Below are positions 24,207 through 37,100 of a stretch of 57,700 nt of DNA, piece after piece. Origin of the DNA: Gymnopus androsaceus JB14 (Eukaryota > Basidiomycota > Agaricomycetes > Agaricales > Omphalotaceae); the NCBI GenBank assembly GCA_009733575.1, contig ML769775.1:1-57700 (forward strand), given 5' to 3'. Position numbers and translations under genes: made by a program. The notes beneath the pieces are model-generated. The model ran no database searches. It was not told the DNA's origin and saw only the letters and a program-made list of their open reading frames with translations. Each line of letters starts with the position of its first letter. Position 1 is the stretch's first letter.

Positions 24207-24902
24207 TCTGGAACTCGCTCAAACACCATGTAGTACTGTGTAGTGCCGCTTAGTACTGTAGTTCGCTTGGTTAACCCCCCTACTATCTAGTACTACATAG
24301 TAACTTACGGAATTCAATACCTTTCCAATTTTGGCCATAAATCCGAGTCACTTAATTATCATCATCAGATATTCGCCGCTGTCAATCCTCTAGGGTCTTT
24401 CATTCTCCCCTACTTCCAAGCAGCACTATTAGACAATTTTCACGACACAGGAAAGAGGAATAATGGTAATAATAACTGGATTTGATAACTACTCTACTAA
24501 TACAACATATTATAATAATGCAAGAGTGGTACAGTCATAAGTATGAGAACTTAGAATTTTGTAGCCTAGAAGCAAGTCAGTATGGGAGTCAAAGGAAGAG
24601 TTGCGGGAGCACAGGGGAGGGCTCGCCGCTCGCATGCAGCTTATATATATTCCACCTGGAGGGACTTGGAGAAAAAAATTGAGATGGGAAGGACAATGGG
24701 AATGAGCGGCGGTTCACATGAAACATTCAGCTTTGACAAAAATCTGCCCCAGCCAAGGCAGATGTCAAACTTACGTCCAGATTCAATGTTCAATTCTGTC
24801 AATAAGGGTCTGATAATTATCTTATTTTACTATGCAATACTACAGCACTAAGCGGTACTATGTAGCATGGTCTTTACTATACAACAAAAAGCCAGTTCCA
24901 GA
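24207..24902. mobile_element. Probable MITE with TCTGGAACTSGCT ends (696 bp)
   Basis: Inverted ends share CTGGAACT, CCATG..TAGTAC and CCGCTTAGTRCTGTAGT over about 60 bp with gaps. It follows the last recognisable exon of F-box copy 2. The target duplication is unclear (TA on the left, TG on the right), so the exact ends are uncertain by a few bases. Confidence 0.55.
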
Positions 24903-26059
24903 TGTGACTCTAAAGTCCAGTACCTATATAAAGCAATTCCAGCCCCCCATGTTGGTGGCACAAGAGTTGCAAGGGAGGTAAAGCACTACTGCAGTTACTG
25001 TGCATTGGGTTAGTCACATCTCTTGGCCATTGCAATTTACAATCTGGAATGGATCCTCATTTTGTGGTGCAGGAAGCCCAGGATGTATGTATCCATGAGG
25101 TAAGTTAAGCTGGAATGGAATTGGAGGACCATTTTGATGTGCTTGAGGAGTGTGGCAGGCTTCTGAACTGCCCAAAATCTGGTTCTCTCTTTCACAGTGC
25201 CATTCAGCATTGCAGTGCCGCTGAGGAGTATTTGGTGGAGACTCATCCCTAGAAAGAATTAAGCAGAAGCAGAATAAATGGAAAAAAGTAGGCTCACATA
25301 GAATTGCAGGTTCAAAAGATGGTAAAAGAGACAGAGGGGCAGAGGGATGCAAATTTCAACATGAGGTAGCTATGACTTTGGCTTTGCACTCCAATCTCAA
25401 CATGAACCAGGCACGATTCCGGCTTTGCACTCTGATCATTTTCAGCACTTCATGCTCCAATCACTCTCAGTGCTTTGCGCTGAACAGCTGCTGCTGAATG
25501 GCTAGGCTGCTTAATAATTATGACAAATTATTGGTCAACAGGCATCTAACCCTTTTTTCAAGTATAGGATAACCTTAGCTTTACCTTTATCCATACTGAA
25601 TACTCTGACAATCACAGTCCAGCTGTGTTCATTTGGGTGATAATAAGCTCTGACCTCACAGAGGTCTTATACATCAAGAGACTTATGGTACTTTTCATTG
25701 TATCAACTTCACATCATCAGCAAAACCTGTATTTTCTGCATTTGCTTGGCATTTACAAGCTTTCATCTTAACAATGAGTTTCTTTTGAACAAGTACTCAT
25801 TTTGTTTCATGATTTGCATTCCATGTAATATGCACTCTATCAACTGACAACTGCACTACAGTAACTGAAGAACTTAGATATTGTTTGCCTCACCATTCAG
25901 ACAAGTGAATGGCTTGCCCTATGGGTGAAAGTAGCTAACAAGTAAGAAATATGTATGAGTGAGTAAGTAAGTACCAATCTGAAGGACTTGCGCACAAGCA
26001 CATATTGAGCACCATACCAATTCCACTTCAGGCTGCCCCAATTTATATCTTCTTAGATA
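24903..26059. other. No recognised gene; one orphan MITE end
   Basis: The minus strand is open at 25014-25352 (His/Pro-rich, LPHGYIHPGLPAPQ), but without recognisable domains or partner exons. At 25716 a single ATCAGCAAAACCTGTATTTT matches the left end of the MITE at 21609; no matching right end follows, so it is a truncated copy. Confidence 0.45.
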
Positions 26060-26227
26060 GTCCAAAGTGTAACAATCCAGTAACTAATATGATCAAAATC
26101 CACAGGAAATCCAGGGGCCCCGCCTGGATTCCATGCCCTAGTAAATATAGTAGTGTGTGGATTCCATGCATGTTGCATGGAATCCATGCGCTAGTAAAAA
26201 TAGTAGTGTATGGATTCCATGCATGTC

Positions 26228-26570
26228 ACATTAGTACTAGTTCAACCATTAGATTAGTTACTAGTCCAAGTTATCAGTACTAGTACCACCATTAGGTTAG
26301 CTACTAGTATGAGTTATTAGTACTATTATAAGCATTAGATTTGTTACTAGTATGACTTATTAGTACTAGTACAACCATTAGATTAGTTACTAGTATGACT
26401 TATTAGTACCAGTACCACCATTAGATTAGTTACTAGTCCAAGTTATTAGTACTAGTACAACCATTAGATTAGTTACTAGTCCAAGTTATCAGTACTAGTA
26501 CCACCATTAGGTTAGTTACTAGTACGACTTATTGGTACCAGTACAACCATTAGCTTACTAGTATGACCTT
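26228..26570. repeat. 43-bp tandem satellite, about 8 units
   Basis: The repeating unit contains TTAGTACTAGTACAACC followed by ATTAGATTAGTTACTAGTCC, and successive units keep the 43-bp period with few changes (for example AACC/CACC, CCAAG/ATGAC). It lies within the element at 26060-27364. Confidence 0.85.
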
Positions 26571-26574
26571 AAGC

Positions 26575-26945
26575 ACTGTTGCCTGCCCTCCCGGTGCTTA
26601 TGGGCACTTATTTATCCAAAAAATGTTGGGAATCAGGCTTGATAAATCCTTAAAAAATCATCAAAGATCATTAAAATATTTTGGCATTATTGTTCCCCCC
26701 CGGTGCATATGGGCACATATGGGTGCTCATTTTACCGCAGAACATCAGGAATTGAGCTTGATAAATTCTGGAAAAATAGTGACAATATTTGGGCATTGTT
26801 ATCCCGCCCACCAGCACTTTTGGGCGTGTATTTTCCTGCCAAATAACAGGAATTGAGCTTGATAAATCTCGGAAAAATCATAAAAAATCATGAAAATATT
26901 TAGGGATTGTTTTTCCACCTCCCACTGATTATGGCACCTCATGCC
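26575..26945. repeat. ~125-bp degenerate tandem repeat, 3 units
   Basis: Each unit contains CAGGAATTGAGCTTGATAAA (or a variant), a GGAAAAAT-type segment, a TTTTT/TTGTT stretch and CCCGCCC/CCTCCC, then TATGGGCAC or a variant. It lies within the same element. Confidence 0.6.
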
Positions 26946-27405
26946 TGAATGTTGTCATGTGACACATGTGATACTGTCACACTACATATACAGTATACCT
27001 TAACCGTAACTCTCCTTCTGGAATTCATCCTCATTGCAATCAAAAGTTTAATTTGTAGTTTGTGTGACAGTGTCATGTGCAGGCTGATGGGATCAGCAGA
27101 GGTAGGTTGCTGGGTGTAGATGAGAAAGTCATCACTGTAACTATCAATTGCTATTTCACAAATTTCAATTTGTACTGTGTGACAGTGTCACGTGACTATT
27201 ACTATACTTTGCATGCACTACTATATTTACTTGTACATGGAATCCATACACTACTATATTTACCAGTGCATGGAATCCAGGCGGGGTGTATGGATTCCAG
27301 GCAGGGCCCCTGGATTTCCTGTGGATTTTGATCATATTAGTTACTGGATTGTTACACTTTGGACTACCTAACTAGTTACTTTTCCTGGTAGACTGGAATG
27401 CCAAT

Positions 27406-30400
27406 TCAGTTTTCTCGCCCATTCTCAAGCTGACCAGTTGCTTCACTCAGTGTCTCAACACAGTCAACGCCTTCCAGGTTGACCTTAGTATAATCCATGA
27501 GGATACGCAGACTCTGGGTTCCCATGGTATCTTGGGGCTGTTGGTGGAAAGTATGTTCTAGGGGTAGCAGATGGTGGTACTCGTGTTGGGGCGGAGGAAT
27601 ATGATAACCGTATGGAGGATAGTGCAAAGGAGGATAGGAATCGGGCAAATTATAGTACTCGTGAGGTGGGTGGTATATTGGTGCAACAGGAGGCAGAGGA
27701 GGTGGCTGCCAGTAGGGTGTGGTACGGCCCCAAGGATCCGGAGGCGGTGACGATTGCCAGTATGATGCAGGGAAAGGAGGAGGAGGCGGAGGGTAGGGGT
27801 AGGGGTAGGGGTAGTATGGTGTATACTGTTCACGGGAGAGTTGTTGCCTATCCGATCTTCGAGGAGTTGGTGTTTCGGAGCGAGAACTTGAATGTGAACG
27901 AGGCAGAAGAGGCTCTGGAACCACTGGTGCAGATGGTAACCTGATGCGAGATGGGTAATGTGAGGGCCTCCTTGTTGTGCCTGTTTCCGGGCCCAGACTG
28001 ATTGGGAATGACACAACCTTTGGCGCTGCAGGAAAACGAACCATTGTGTGCAACCAAGTATGGGTTGATGTCTGCGAGTGAAAATCCATCTTTTTACCGT
28101 GCTCGTTGCAGTGATAGCAACAGGCAACAAATTCTGTATCCATTATGATTGTCAGAAGCCTTGGGGGAACCAGAATAAGGATTACATACTGTCACATTCA
28201 ATGCAGGCCCAAAATTCTGACAACAATGATCTTCCGCATCCATAAAAACACTGGCCTGGAGCATCTGTGGGAAAGCCTGTCAGGGAATTCAGATCGATTC
28301 AAGCTTTTGTATCGATAAACTCACCAGTAGATGGTGGACGTTTGCTAGACATGATGTGGGCAAACTCAGTAGTGCCCGGATTGAGCAGTTCCTGTGCTTG
28401 AAGATGGTGTTCGCTCGCTGTTCGATCATCCAGTGCTCGATGAATTTGGAGCATGTTGTGTGTTCCTACATGCGTTTCTTGCGAAGAATAGAGTTTTTTG
28501 CTTCCTATGACTCCGGATTCCATCGACTTAGCACAGGCCTCGCAAACTTCGAAGCTGTCGTCTGAACTCTCTGCACAAGAGTCGCACAACATCCGGTACT
28601 TGACGTTTCGAAACACTTCTTCCCCACAGTCATTGCATATGTATCGTCTAAAAGCGTATTAGAATGATGGTCACATTAGGAAATGGGAAGGAGGAAGGAC
28701 CCACTGCTGTTGTGAGAGCTTCTTCCTCAGTACACTTTTGGCAATTGACCAGTAGAACTTGAGATCATTTGGCGTAGATGCAAGTTCAATGGTCTGGAGT
28801 TCTGAAACTTCGTTCAATGTAAGAGGTCCTGCATTCTCCCATTCAGATTGCGCGGAAGCATTTGGATCAATATAGTATTTTGTGTAAAGCTCGATATAAC
28901 GCTTCCGCCGATCGCGTCGAGCTTTCAAAAACTCCCAGGTGACTCGGGGAATCTGTATGCGGACGGCATGAGCAACAGCGTTCAGTGCAAATTTCCAAAG
29001 TGCCTTGCATTTGTTTCGAATGAAATCTTCTCCAGGTGGTCTAAAGAGGAAGTAGTAGGTTGGACAAAGGCGAAGGTCAAATGTTCCCAATGATGGTCCT
29101 TGGGGGCTGCTTTCTCGTTCCTCCTCCTCCTCCCTTTCTCCCCCTATATCCTCCTCACCACGCCAGGATGGGTAAGTTGTTCTGTCTGCATGCGATGGGA
29201 AGGGTGCGTCTGCACGCCGGGATGAGCGATATTGTTGACTTTCTGTGCGCGGGGAAAGGCGACGTGCTCTCTCTCCACTGGATTCACCAAGCTCGGCTAG
29301 AGGATTGGAACCAGCATGGAGATAGTATGCTCCAAGAATCGTGTCGCGACTGTCGTTAAGTATACCTTCGAAGCGTCTGCTGCGGTAACTGGCATGCTCT
29401 CCTTGATATTTTGCAATAATGGTGACTAAGTTGTTGTCCTTGATCTTTCCCTCTAATTGGAAGGTGCCGTAAACGCTTGACCATGTACCGGATATGCTTG
29501 AGTTTTCTGAAGAGATAGAAAGCTGGATATCGCCAAAACGAACTGCTTGAGCTTGCAGACTCCAGCCAGTATCCGAAGTTGGGGGCCCTGGAGGCGGCCT
29601 GGGAGTGTACGTCCCTTGCCATGAGACATTCCAGAAGGGCGAGGCAGTTGGTGCAGGGGCAACTACAGGAGTTGGGGCAAACACCTGGACGTACGCATCC
29701 AGAGCTAATATTTCTGAACCTGTTTCCACTGGAGTATCTGAGCCTGCAATTTCAAACATGGCCCGATCTCCTGGAAGAGGATTTTGCTGGCTTTCTATCA
29801 GCGATCGACCGTAACGAGAGTGGTGGAATCGCAAGGGGTATTCCAAATAATAGTACTGGGAAAGGTCTAGCAATCTAACAATTCAGTTCAAGTGGAACAC
29901 GTACCAAGCCAGATGCGAAATTTGAGAGGGTTTTGGCGACTGATTCGGATTTATTCTGGGCCGCACAAAGTGCTGTATAAATGTCAACTGGAGAAGATCA
30001 ACTGTCTAGATACAGACTGACCTTTGACCTCGTCCAGGCGAGTATACATTGCCTTCGATATCATAACAACGCATGACTGAAGATCAGCGAGCTCCAATTC
30101 ACCTAGCGGAATTAAACACGCTGCTCGCATAGCTTCAACAAGTCTTCCGGAGATGAGATACATGAGAATCAACAAATTCTAGGTCGCGATGAGCAGAGTT
30201 TCATACGATGTTGATCAACCTACATTCTCAAGCTGTCCCGATCCAACCAGCAATGCAACTGTACTAGACGAATCGATGAACCATTTCATCGTACTCAGCG
30301 CCTTAGCCATCTTATTCTCCACCTCAAAAATATGACCCTTGAACTTGCCGAAAAGCTCTTCGTCCCAAGGGATGTCTTTGAATGGCTGAAATCTAGCCCC

Positions 30401-32331
30401 AGCGAGCGAACGTTTGATATGTAAATACCATTGGGATGCGCTTTTTACGAGCTTTTCATTGGCGGGCAGAACTCGTGGAGAGATGTCGAGGATGAATTGG
30501 AGTTTTTGTTGGATGTGGAGGGAGTAATATTTGAGAGCTAATGGGAAGCCTGTTCAACTAAAATGAGTGAAAGTGGAAAGAGAAGGTTTGGAGATACCGA
30601 GCAACTGCCCAATAAGCCATCCAGTGGGGAAGACTTAGAAGAGATTTTTTGTCAGCCCTTTAAATGGAAATGACTACTAGGGAGTCGACTTACCTCCATC
30701 CCGATGGACGCTGTGATGTGAACGAATTGATCTCTGCAATGGTCACGAACGAGGATACATCTCGGTCGATGGCTTCGAGAAGAGGGTGAGTGCCTTGAAC
30801 GTTGATGTGTTTCAACGTCCATGCGTCTGATTGGCGGATACCTGGTGCATGGGTATTTTGATTCCTCGCTTCACCATCTTCATCTTCTGCAACTTCTCCT
30901 CCATCGCGTACAGCGAGGCTAGCGTAAGAATCCGTGTAGTACTCCTTTAAAGACATGACGAGGTCTTGAGCGCTAACGGACCATTTCCATCCCTATCAGG
31001 AAATCGGTTGAATAACAACACAGTTTCAGCAGAAGATTCATACCATTCCAGACCAGATCTTGCGTACGTCCTAAAGAAAGTATTAGAAGAATCAAAGATG
31101 TTAGTCACGGGAAATTTTACGTACCGGATCAACAACGCGCTTCGCAGGACCAGCAAGCCCGGAGAGCACACTACCAACGATATGGTCTCCTTCCCTACGC
31201 ACAGTAATCTCCATCAAAGTGCTCAGAGCATCAAACAAATTCGATGATATCCCCAAAGCGCCTTGAAGGAGATCTCCAAGGTCTTTTCGGATATCGTCTC
31301 TCAACTCCTGTACTAGTTTATCCTGCTGTTCCGTCGACAACGACTGATCATCATCATAACGAGAAAGTAACTCTCGAATCAATCGATTGTTCTCAAGCAA
31401 CGCGTCTTGTCCGCCGTTAACTTGGACGTACTGTTGAATGCTGCGCTCTTGTTCGGACTGAAGCCGATCGAAGGGGAGAAGTAGAGCTTTGTTGATTTTC
31501 GAATCGACGCTTTTGATTGTATCGAAGGCCGAGGCGAGGACTTCGTTCATATGTTCGACACTGGAATTGATAAGGACTGTGAGGAAGGTTTGGAGAGCTA
31601 TGCGGTGTTCTTCAAATTTTGTGGCAAAGTCAGTTAGAGTTTGTTCCCATGAAATTGATTTTAGGGCTCGAACTGTCAAAAGGGAAAAGGTAAGTGGGAG
31701 ATGAAGGGGCAGGAGGGGCTACAGACTGATCTTGCGCTTAGATTGAAATGCGTCACAGGTGGTCGCGCAGGTCTTGACATCAAAACCCACGTCTTCCATG
31801 CGTTGTTGGAAGATATCACGGATTGTTTCGCTATATTGTTCTCGTGCAGGCTTTTTAAGTCGGAGGAGCCTATCAGCAGCAGTATCTCTCAGCTCAGCTT
31901 GAGCATAGTAAACTTGAGGAGTGAATACGTACTGAGCAAGCACGGACATCATGTCTCTCATCGTGACAAAGAGTGCGAGAATTTTCTTGTCGTTCTGGCG
32001 CCTCTTTAGTTCTACGGTAACGGCTACCTTGAACGGTAATACCGCAACTATGCGAAGTCAGCCAAGAATGATTCATTCGAGAAAAATACGGACCTTTGAC
32101 AAAAGGGTACACTTCACCTACGGCGTCGAGGGTAGCGGCCAAGATCTCGAAATCGGCCTCAAAGTTATTCCATCCGGAAAGAATAAGCGACAGACGGTTT
32201 TCTGTCTTATCTGGTAGAAGAGAAGTCTGCAATGGATTCCTTTACGCTCTGTTGAACCTACCACTTGAGTTACTGACTTTTCGTTCCTCTGCATGGTCCA
32301 GGGACGCGCGCGCGTCTTGAAAAAGGTTCAT
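27406..32331 (-). CDS. Large multi-exon protein with EF-hand-like loop and two ZZ-like zinc fingers
   Basis: About 15 exons on the minus strand give an open frame of roughly 1,400 residues with GT-AG introns of about 30-55 bp. Proposed start at 32331 (MNLFQDARASLDHAEERK). A helical N-terminal region follows (VELKRRQNDKKILALFVTM, LQSEQERSIQQYVQ). Next is an EF-hand-like loop, DRDVSSFVTIAE near 30745, with Asp, Asp, Ser and Glu at calcium positions, then FTSQRP and SLPHWMAYWAV. A middle domain contains WKFALNAVAHAVR near 29010. A first Cys-rich finger (CDSCAESSDDSFEVCEACAK, near 28590) and a second (CFYGCGRSLLSEFWACIECD then CCYHCNEHGKK and HTWLHTMVRF, near 28240-28040) are ZZ-like. The tail is rich in Pro and Tyr. 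I recognise this as a conserved basidiomycete protein of unknown function. It is the only clearly intact host gene here. Confidence 0.75.
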
Positions 32332-32547
32332 GTTCAGAGTTGGGTGATTTTGATGACTCTTTACTAGGTCGTACTTTGAATTACTTATACTTACACCAGC
32401 CGGTAAGCGCCCCAGTATCACAAGGTATAACGGTTTACATTGTTTGATGACTCGAACTTGGCGCTCGAGATATCGGAGATATCGATGCCGATACCACTTG
32501 AAGGTGCTGCCGGTAATTTGTCGTGCTGCATCATAACTAGGGTAGTA

Positions 32548-32742
32548 TTGATTGACTGGCTTGTTCCGGCTTGTTTCAGGTTGTTCAAACCGAAACAAGC
32601 AGGTCAATTTATCTCGGTTTTCCTTGCAACCCGGTTTCCATGTACCATATTTATAGAACAAAGCTGTATAGTACTCTATATATTTAGTAAGTAGTATCTA
32701 CAGCAGGCAACTTGTGGGCAACCTGGCAAGCCGGTCAATCAA
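32548..32742. mobile_element. Probable MITE (195 bp)
   Basis: TTGATTGACTGGCTTG at the left and CAAGCCGGTCAATCAA at the right are inverted with one mismatch; further CAAGCC/GGCTTG and AAACCGAAACAAG motifs lie inside. No target duplication is visible. It lies just upstream of the EF-hand/ZZ gene start, within its presumed promoter. Confidence 0.5.
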
Positions 32743-33740
32743 AACTGCCCTTTTTATGATGTGAGATTGGCCTCTCTAGAGGCTACTGAACCCCACTGAG
32801 CCGTTGAGTACTCAGGCTTTGAACGTTGTAGATGGAGAACTCTCCTCCACGTATACAAAAATCCTGAGCATTTGGAAACATTGTCAAGGAAGCGATGATG
32901 GTGGTTGATGGTCAAGGGACAATTAACTTGGCTATGGTGTGGTATCTGGAACGCCACTCAAACCATTATGGCTTAAGTCTTAAACTATATATGGGCCTGT
33001 GAGTCATCACCTTAAACCATATATGGCTTAAGGCTTAAGCTATATATGAGTATGTGAGGCATCATCTTAAACCATATATGGTTTAACGTTGACACATGAT
33101 TCTGCCGAAATCAGACAACAGGCGGTTGGACATGCCAAGCGCAATAAGTCACTTTGAAAATTGGCCATAGATAGATACATTCATACATATATAGCATGGT
33201 CTCGTTGCAGAATTGCTGGAGGTGTAGGGACTGTAACTGGTACCTGGTGAATGCTTTGCCATGTAAGTACTGCTTGCGATTCTTACGATGATTGGATGAA
33301 TACGAGACTGTTCACAACATTATATTGTAGGAATTGGCTGCGTATGAAGGAGAATGCATGCCATGATATTTCTTGAGAAACGATGGATGGTAATGAAAAG
33401 CGAACTTTAGGTCAAAAAGATGGCTGCGCAGAGATCAATGCCCAACTTCTGGCACTTGTTTCCTCAAAACACTTGGACCTCATAGACATCCTTGACCACT
33501 TCGACCAGAGACTCCTGCTCTTCTGAACTGTGTGCTTGTCGGAAGAGCATGGGTTCGCTTGTCACAATGTAGCGCTTGAAAAATTGTTCTTGAAATACCC
33601 ATAGATCAAAAGAAGTATACCACACTAGCTTTCTTGAAGACTAACGCAGTGAAGGTGGAAGTCATATTGGTGAAGGGCTGATTTCGATAATCAGATGCTC
33701 ACCCTCAGTACGAGCACCAAAAACAATTGTTTCAGTGAGG
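32743..33740. other. Intergenic, no gene recognised; short palindromic repeats
   Basis: Between 32960 and 33100 the motif TTAAACCATATATGGYTTAA recurs about three times, ending in a perfect 20-bp palindrome near 33072-33091. No convincing coding region is seen up to the Copia-1 target site. Confidence 0.5.
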
Positions 33741-33745
33741 AAATG

Positions 33746-34058
33746 TGTTGGAGAATACTCCGTACGATACACTACACTTTGACATTTCCTCATTTAGACA
33801 CCTACTAGTTTATCCGGTTTCGACATTTCTGCTTACCTACGTCGATTGTACGATCAACATATATACCTAGCGCAGCGACGTTTTCCTCCCTCAGTTGTAC
33901 CATGACTTACGTGCCCAACTGAGGTGAGACTTTCTTTTATTTCATTCACTACTGTACCGTTATTTATGCTACTACTTTAGTATTCACTTTCGTAACAGGT
34001 ACAGTACATTAGTTGTACCACGACTTACGTGCCCAACTGAGTATTCACTTTTGTAACA
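33746..34058 (+). repeat. Copia-1 5' LTR
   Basis: 313 bp, same length as the 3' LTR. CATATATACC near 33859 may be the TATA region; CCCAACTGAG occurs twice, near 33912 and 34031. Confidence 0.9.
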
Positions 34059-34073
34059 GATTATGAGACTGGC
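34059..34073 (+). promoter_or_regulatory. Copia-1 primer-binding site, tRNA-Met anticodon-arm type
   Basis: GATTATGAGACTGGC abuts the LTR. Its complement contains the loop CTCATAA with anticodon CAU and resembles the anticodon arm of elongator tRNA-Met, not a tRNA 3' end. Confidence 0.6.
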
Positions 34074-34136
34074 TGTTCTACGAGCCTAAAAGGATAACTT
34101 ACACATAATTCAAATCAACTCTTAATCCAGGATCCA

Positions 34137-37100
34137 ATGTCATCAGGAAATGCACTCCTGAACATACCGTCGTTCCCAGAAGCATCTCAGCTATTGGGAC
34201 AGGACACCTGGAGAGCCTTCAAGGACTGCGTCGAGCTCAACGTACAAGTTAGGGGGTTGAAAGGATACCTCGATGGATCCATCCCCAAACCAACGTCAGC
34301 TACGTACATCTATGCGGCCCAGACTGCCTCACTTCCCGACAGCCAATTCCCTTCTCCCGGGGAATGGACTCAATGCGAACGTATGGTAGCTTCTATAATC
34401 TACTTAAATTGCACCGACCCCATCAGCATTGGAATCAAAAGGGATGATGCAGCTTCCAAGACGTGGCAATACCTCGTCAAGAAGTACGAGTCCCGGGATG
34501 AGCAATGCATTCACATAGCCAATACCATCCTCCGTGAACATAGGTTCAACCCAGACACGACAACAATGGAGGAGCATGAGAAGAAAATGAAGAATCTTCT
34601 CAAATCACTCCATAACCTCGGAGGGACCTGTAACAACTACCAATTTAGGTTAATTGTGATTGCGTCCATGCCAGAAGCGTGGAAGGATTACGTTCTAAAT
34701 GTACCTGGCATATTCAGTTTGGATGTGTTCACTTACCTCCACCATCTCTACCTCGACAAAGTCGGCCGCAACCACAATACAGAGGACGAATATATCAAGA
34801 AGAAAGTCGCAGCCCTCTTTGCTCAGCACCTTGCTACACACGCTGCCAGCTCAACCACGCCAAACCTAAAGCAAGAGTGACCCATCTGCACCAATCCGCC
34901 TTGCCCTAGCAAGGTAGGCCACACCATTGACAGGTGCTGGGCCAAAGGCGGAGGCGCGGAAGGGAAAGGTCCTAAATCCTGGAAAGACAAGTACGGTCCG
35001 AACGGCACCAAGGCATTGTCAATTGACACCACTTCCCCCATCGATGTCTACGTTGGCGCCACACACTCTCCGAGGAACACCGACGAGGGTACGTCCGCGG
35101 TCTCTTCTCACTCCTCTGCACCCCCTGACAACTCCACTAGGGTCGCTCATGCCATTCTAGATAGTGGAGATGGTCAGCAAGGAGGAGGAGTAGATAGACA
35201 CGTACCAGAATTCCCCCTTCACTGCTTAGTACCAGATACCGAGTGTACTGCCTGCAAAATACACAATATACCCCTTTATTTACCCTTCACAAATGACAAT
35301 GTGCAAACATTCATAGATTCCGGTGCCACAGATCACTGCTGGGTCAAACGATCACACTTCACCGAATACTGGAGCGTCAACCAGAAGGGGAGCAGCGCAG
35401 TAGCTGGCACTGGTGGCCAGTTCCGCATCCTGGGTGTTGGAACAGTAGAGTTCACCACCCAGGTCAATGGAGAGAAGAGGTTGATTCGACTCCAGGACGT
35501 TAAACATATGCCGGAGTTCGGACACAACCTCATCTCCCTATTGACGCTGGATAGGCGGAACTACAAGGGAGAGTGGGGTGACGGCATGTTGACCGTTAGG
35601 ATGAGATCAGGTAAAACAGTGATGGTGGGATTTGGTAAAGGAAGGATGTACGAGGTCGAGGTCCTGAGCAAGAGCGTCAATGCAAACTCAGCAAGGTCCC
35701 AGGATAAACCAGCTGATATACTTACCTGGCACCGTCGACTCGGTCACGTAGCCATTCCCAGAATCCTTCGAATGGCGAAAAGAAACTTGGTCAAAGGACT
35801 CAAGATCACTTCCAGGAAGGTATACGAGCTGTGCGAGTCCTGCCTGTACGGTAAAGCAACTCGTAGGCCTTTTGACGAGCAGCTGTCGCACAAGAGGGAA
35901 GTGCTAGAGAGAGTCCACATTGACCTTTTCGGCCCAACTCGAACTCAGAGCAAGGGCGGGGCATCCTACATGATGCTCTTTACCAATGGTCAATCCACTA
36001 TTAAAAGCCCATCCTTTTTATCGAACAAGCATAGCGAAACTACACTCAAAGAGTTCCACCGCTTCCGAGTGAAAGCCAAGAATCAGACAGGAAAAAGAAT
36101 CCAGTTGATTCGGATAGATGGAGGGAAAGAGCTGGATAATAAGTTGATGGAGGACTACTGCGGGCAGCAAGGGATCAATATCGAGAAAGTCCCCCTGTAC
36201 TCGTCAGCGGCAAATGGAACGGTGGAAAGGGTGAATAGGACAGTAATAGAGGGAACTCATACCCTGCTCAATGAATCGCACCTAGGCCACTCCTTTTGGG
36301 CAGAGGCTGCAGCCACATTTTGCTATGTCGAGAGCTTCATACCTTCGTCAAGATTCCCGGACAACGTGCCTATCGAGGTATGGACACAGAAAAGGCACAA
36401 CATTTCGCACCTTAGGCCATTTGGTTGTAGGTGTTGGGCCACACTGCCGGATGTTTGCACTGGTGGAAAGTTGGCGAGACAGGCTGTGGAAGGAATTTTG
36501 GTCGGTTATATGGGGCGGAGGGGGTACAGACTGTACATCCCGAGCTCAAGGTCGTTCATGGAATCAAGAGACGTTAAGTTTGAGGAAGGGGAATCAAAGC
36601 GAACGAGGGAAAAACCTAGCGAAGACGCCGATCAATTTGAAAGTGTATCATTCAGGGATAACGACGTCGGGATCAATGGAGATTCAATCTCCGAGAATTC
36701 AAACCACGACACCTTGAGAAGTGAAATACCGACAACACCAACACCAATCACCATTTCCGAACCTCCAGTATTACCCCCGGCTCAACAACCAGACCCACTT
36801 CACCCACAACCTCCCCCAGCCAACGATCCTATTTTGAACCAACTAGAGCCACGCCATAGTAATCAGAATTGCAAGCTCACCACGAGGCTTATTGAGTCGG
36901 AGGCCTCGGAGGATAGGGAACGTGAAGCGAAGGAGAAAGGGGAAGCCTGGGCCAACGACCTCCCTTTGGACCAACAACCGCTTGCGCTGATAGTCCAAAA
37001 TCCTTGGGCATTTGCTTCCACGGACTCGGAATTTTGGGTTCCACACTCGTACAAGCAAGCAATGCAACGTCCGGACCTTTGGTCCGGCCCTATGCAGGCT

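Larger units (their letters stand above)
26060..27364. mobile_element. TA-flanked non-coding element (1305 bp) with long perfect terminal repeats
   Basis: The ends GTCCAAAGTGTAACAATCC and the inverse continue as an almost identical inverted repeat of about 65-70 bp, flanked by TA. Inside each end GGATTCCATGCATG-type palindromes recur. The middle consists of a 43-bp satellite and a ~125-bp repeat. No protein is encoded. The near identity of the arms suggests recent activity or gene conversion. Confidence 0.75.

Noticed and set aside
26228..26570. Regular 43-bp repeats resembling a CRISPR array
   Set aside because: The units are directly adjacent with no unique spacers, lie in a eukaryotic transposon-like element and have no cas genes nearby. 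It is a satellite.
28848..29878. Several plus-strand open frames of 70-100 codons
   Set aside because: They are antisense to the long exon of the EF-hand/ZZ gene, which has splice consistency and recognisable motifs on the minus strand.
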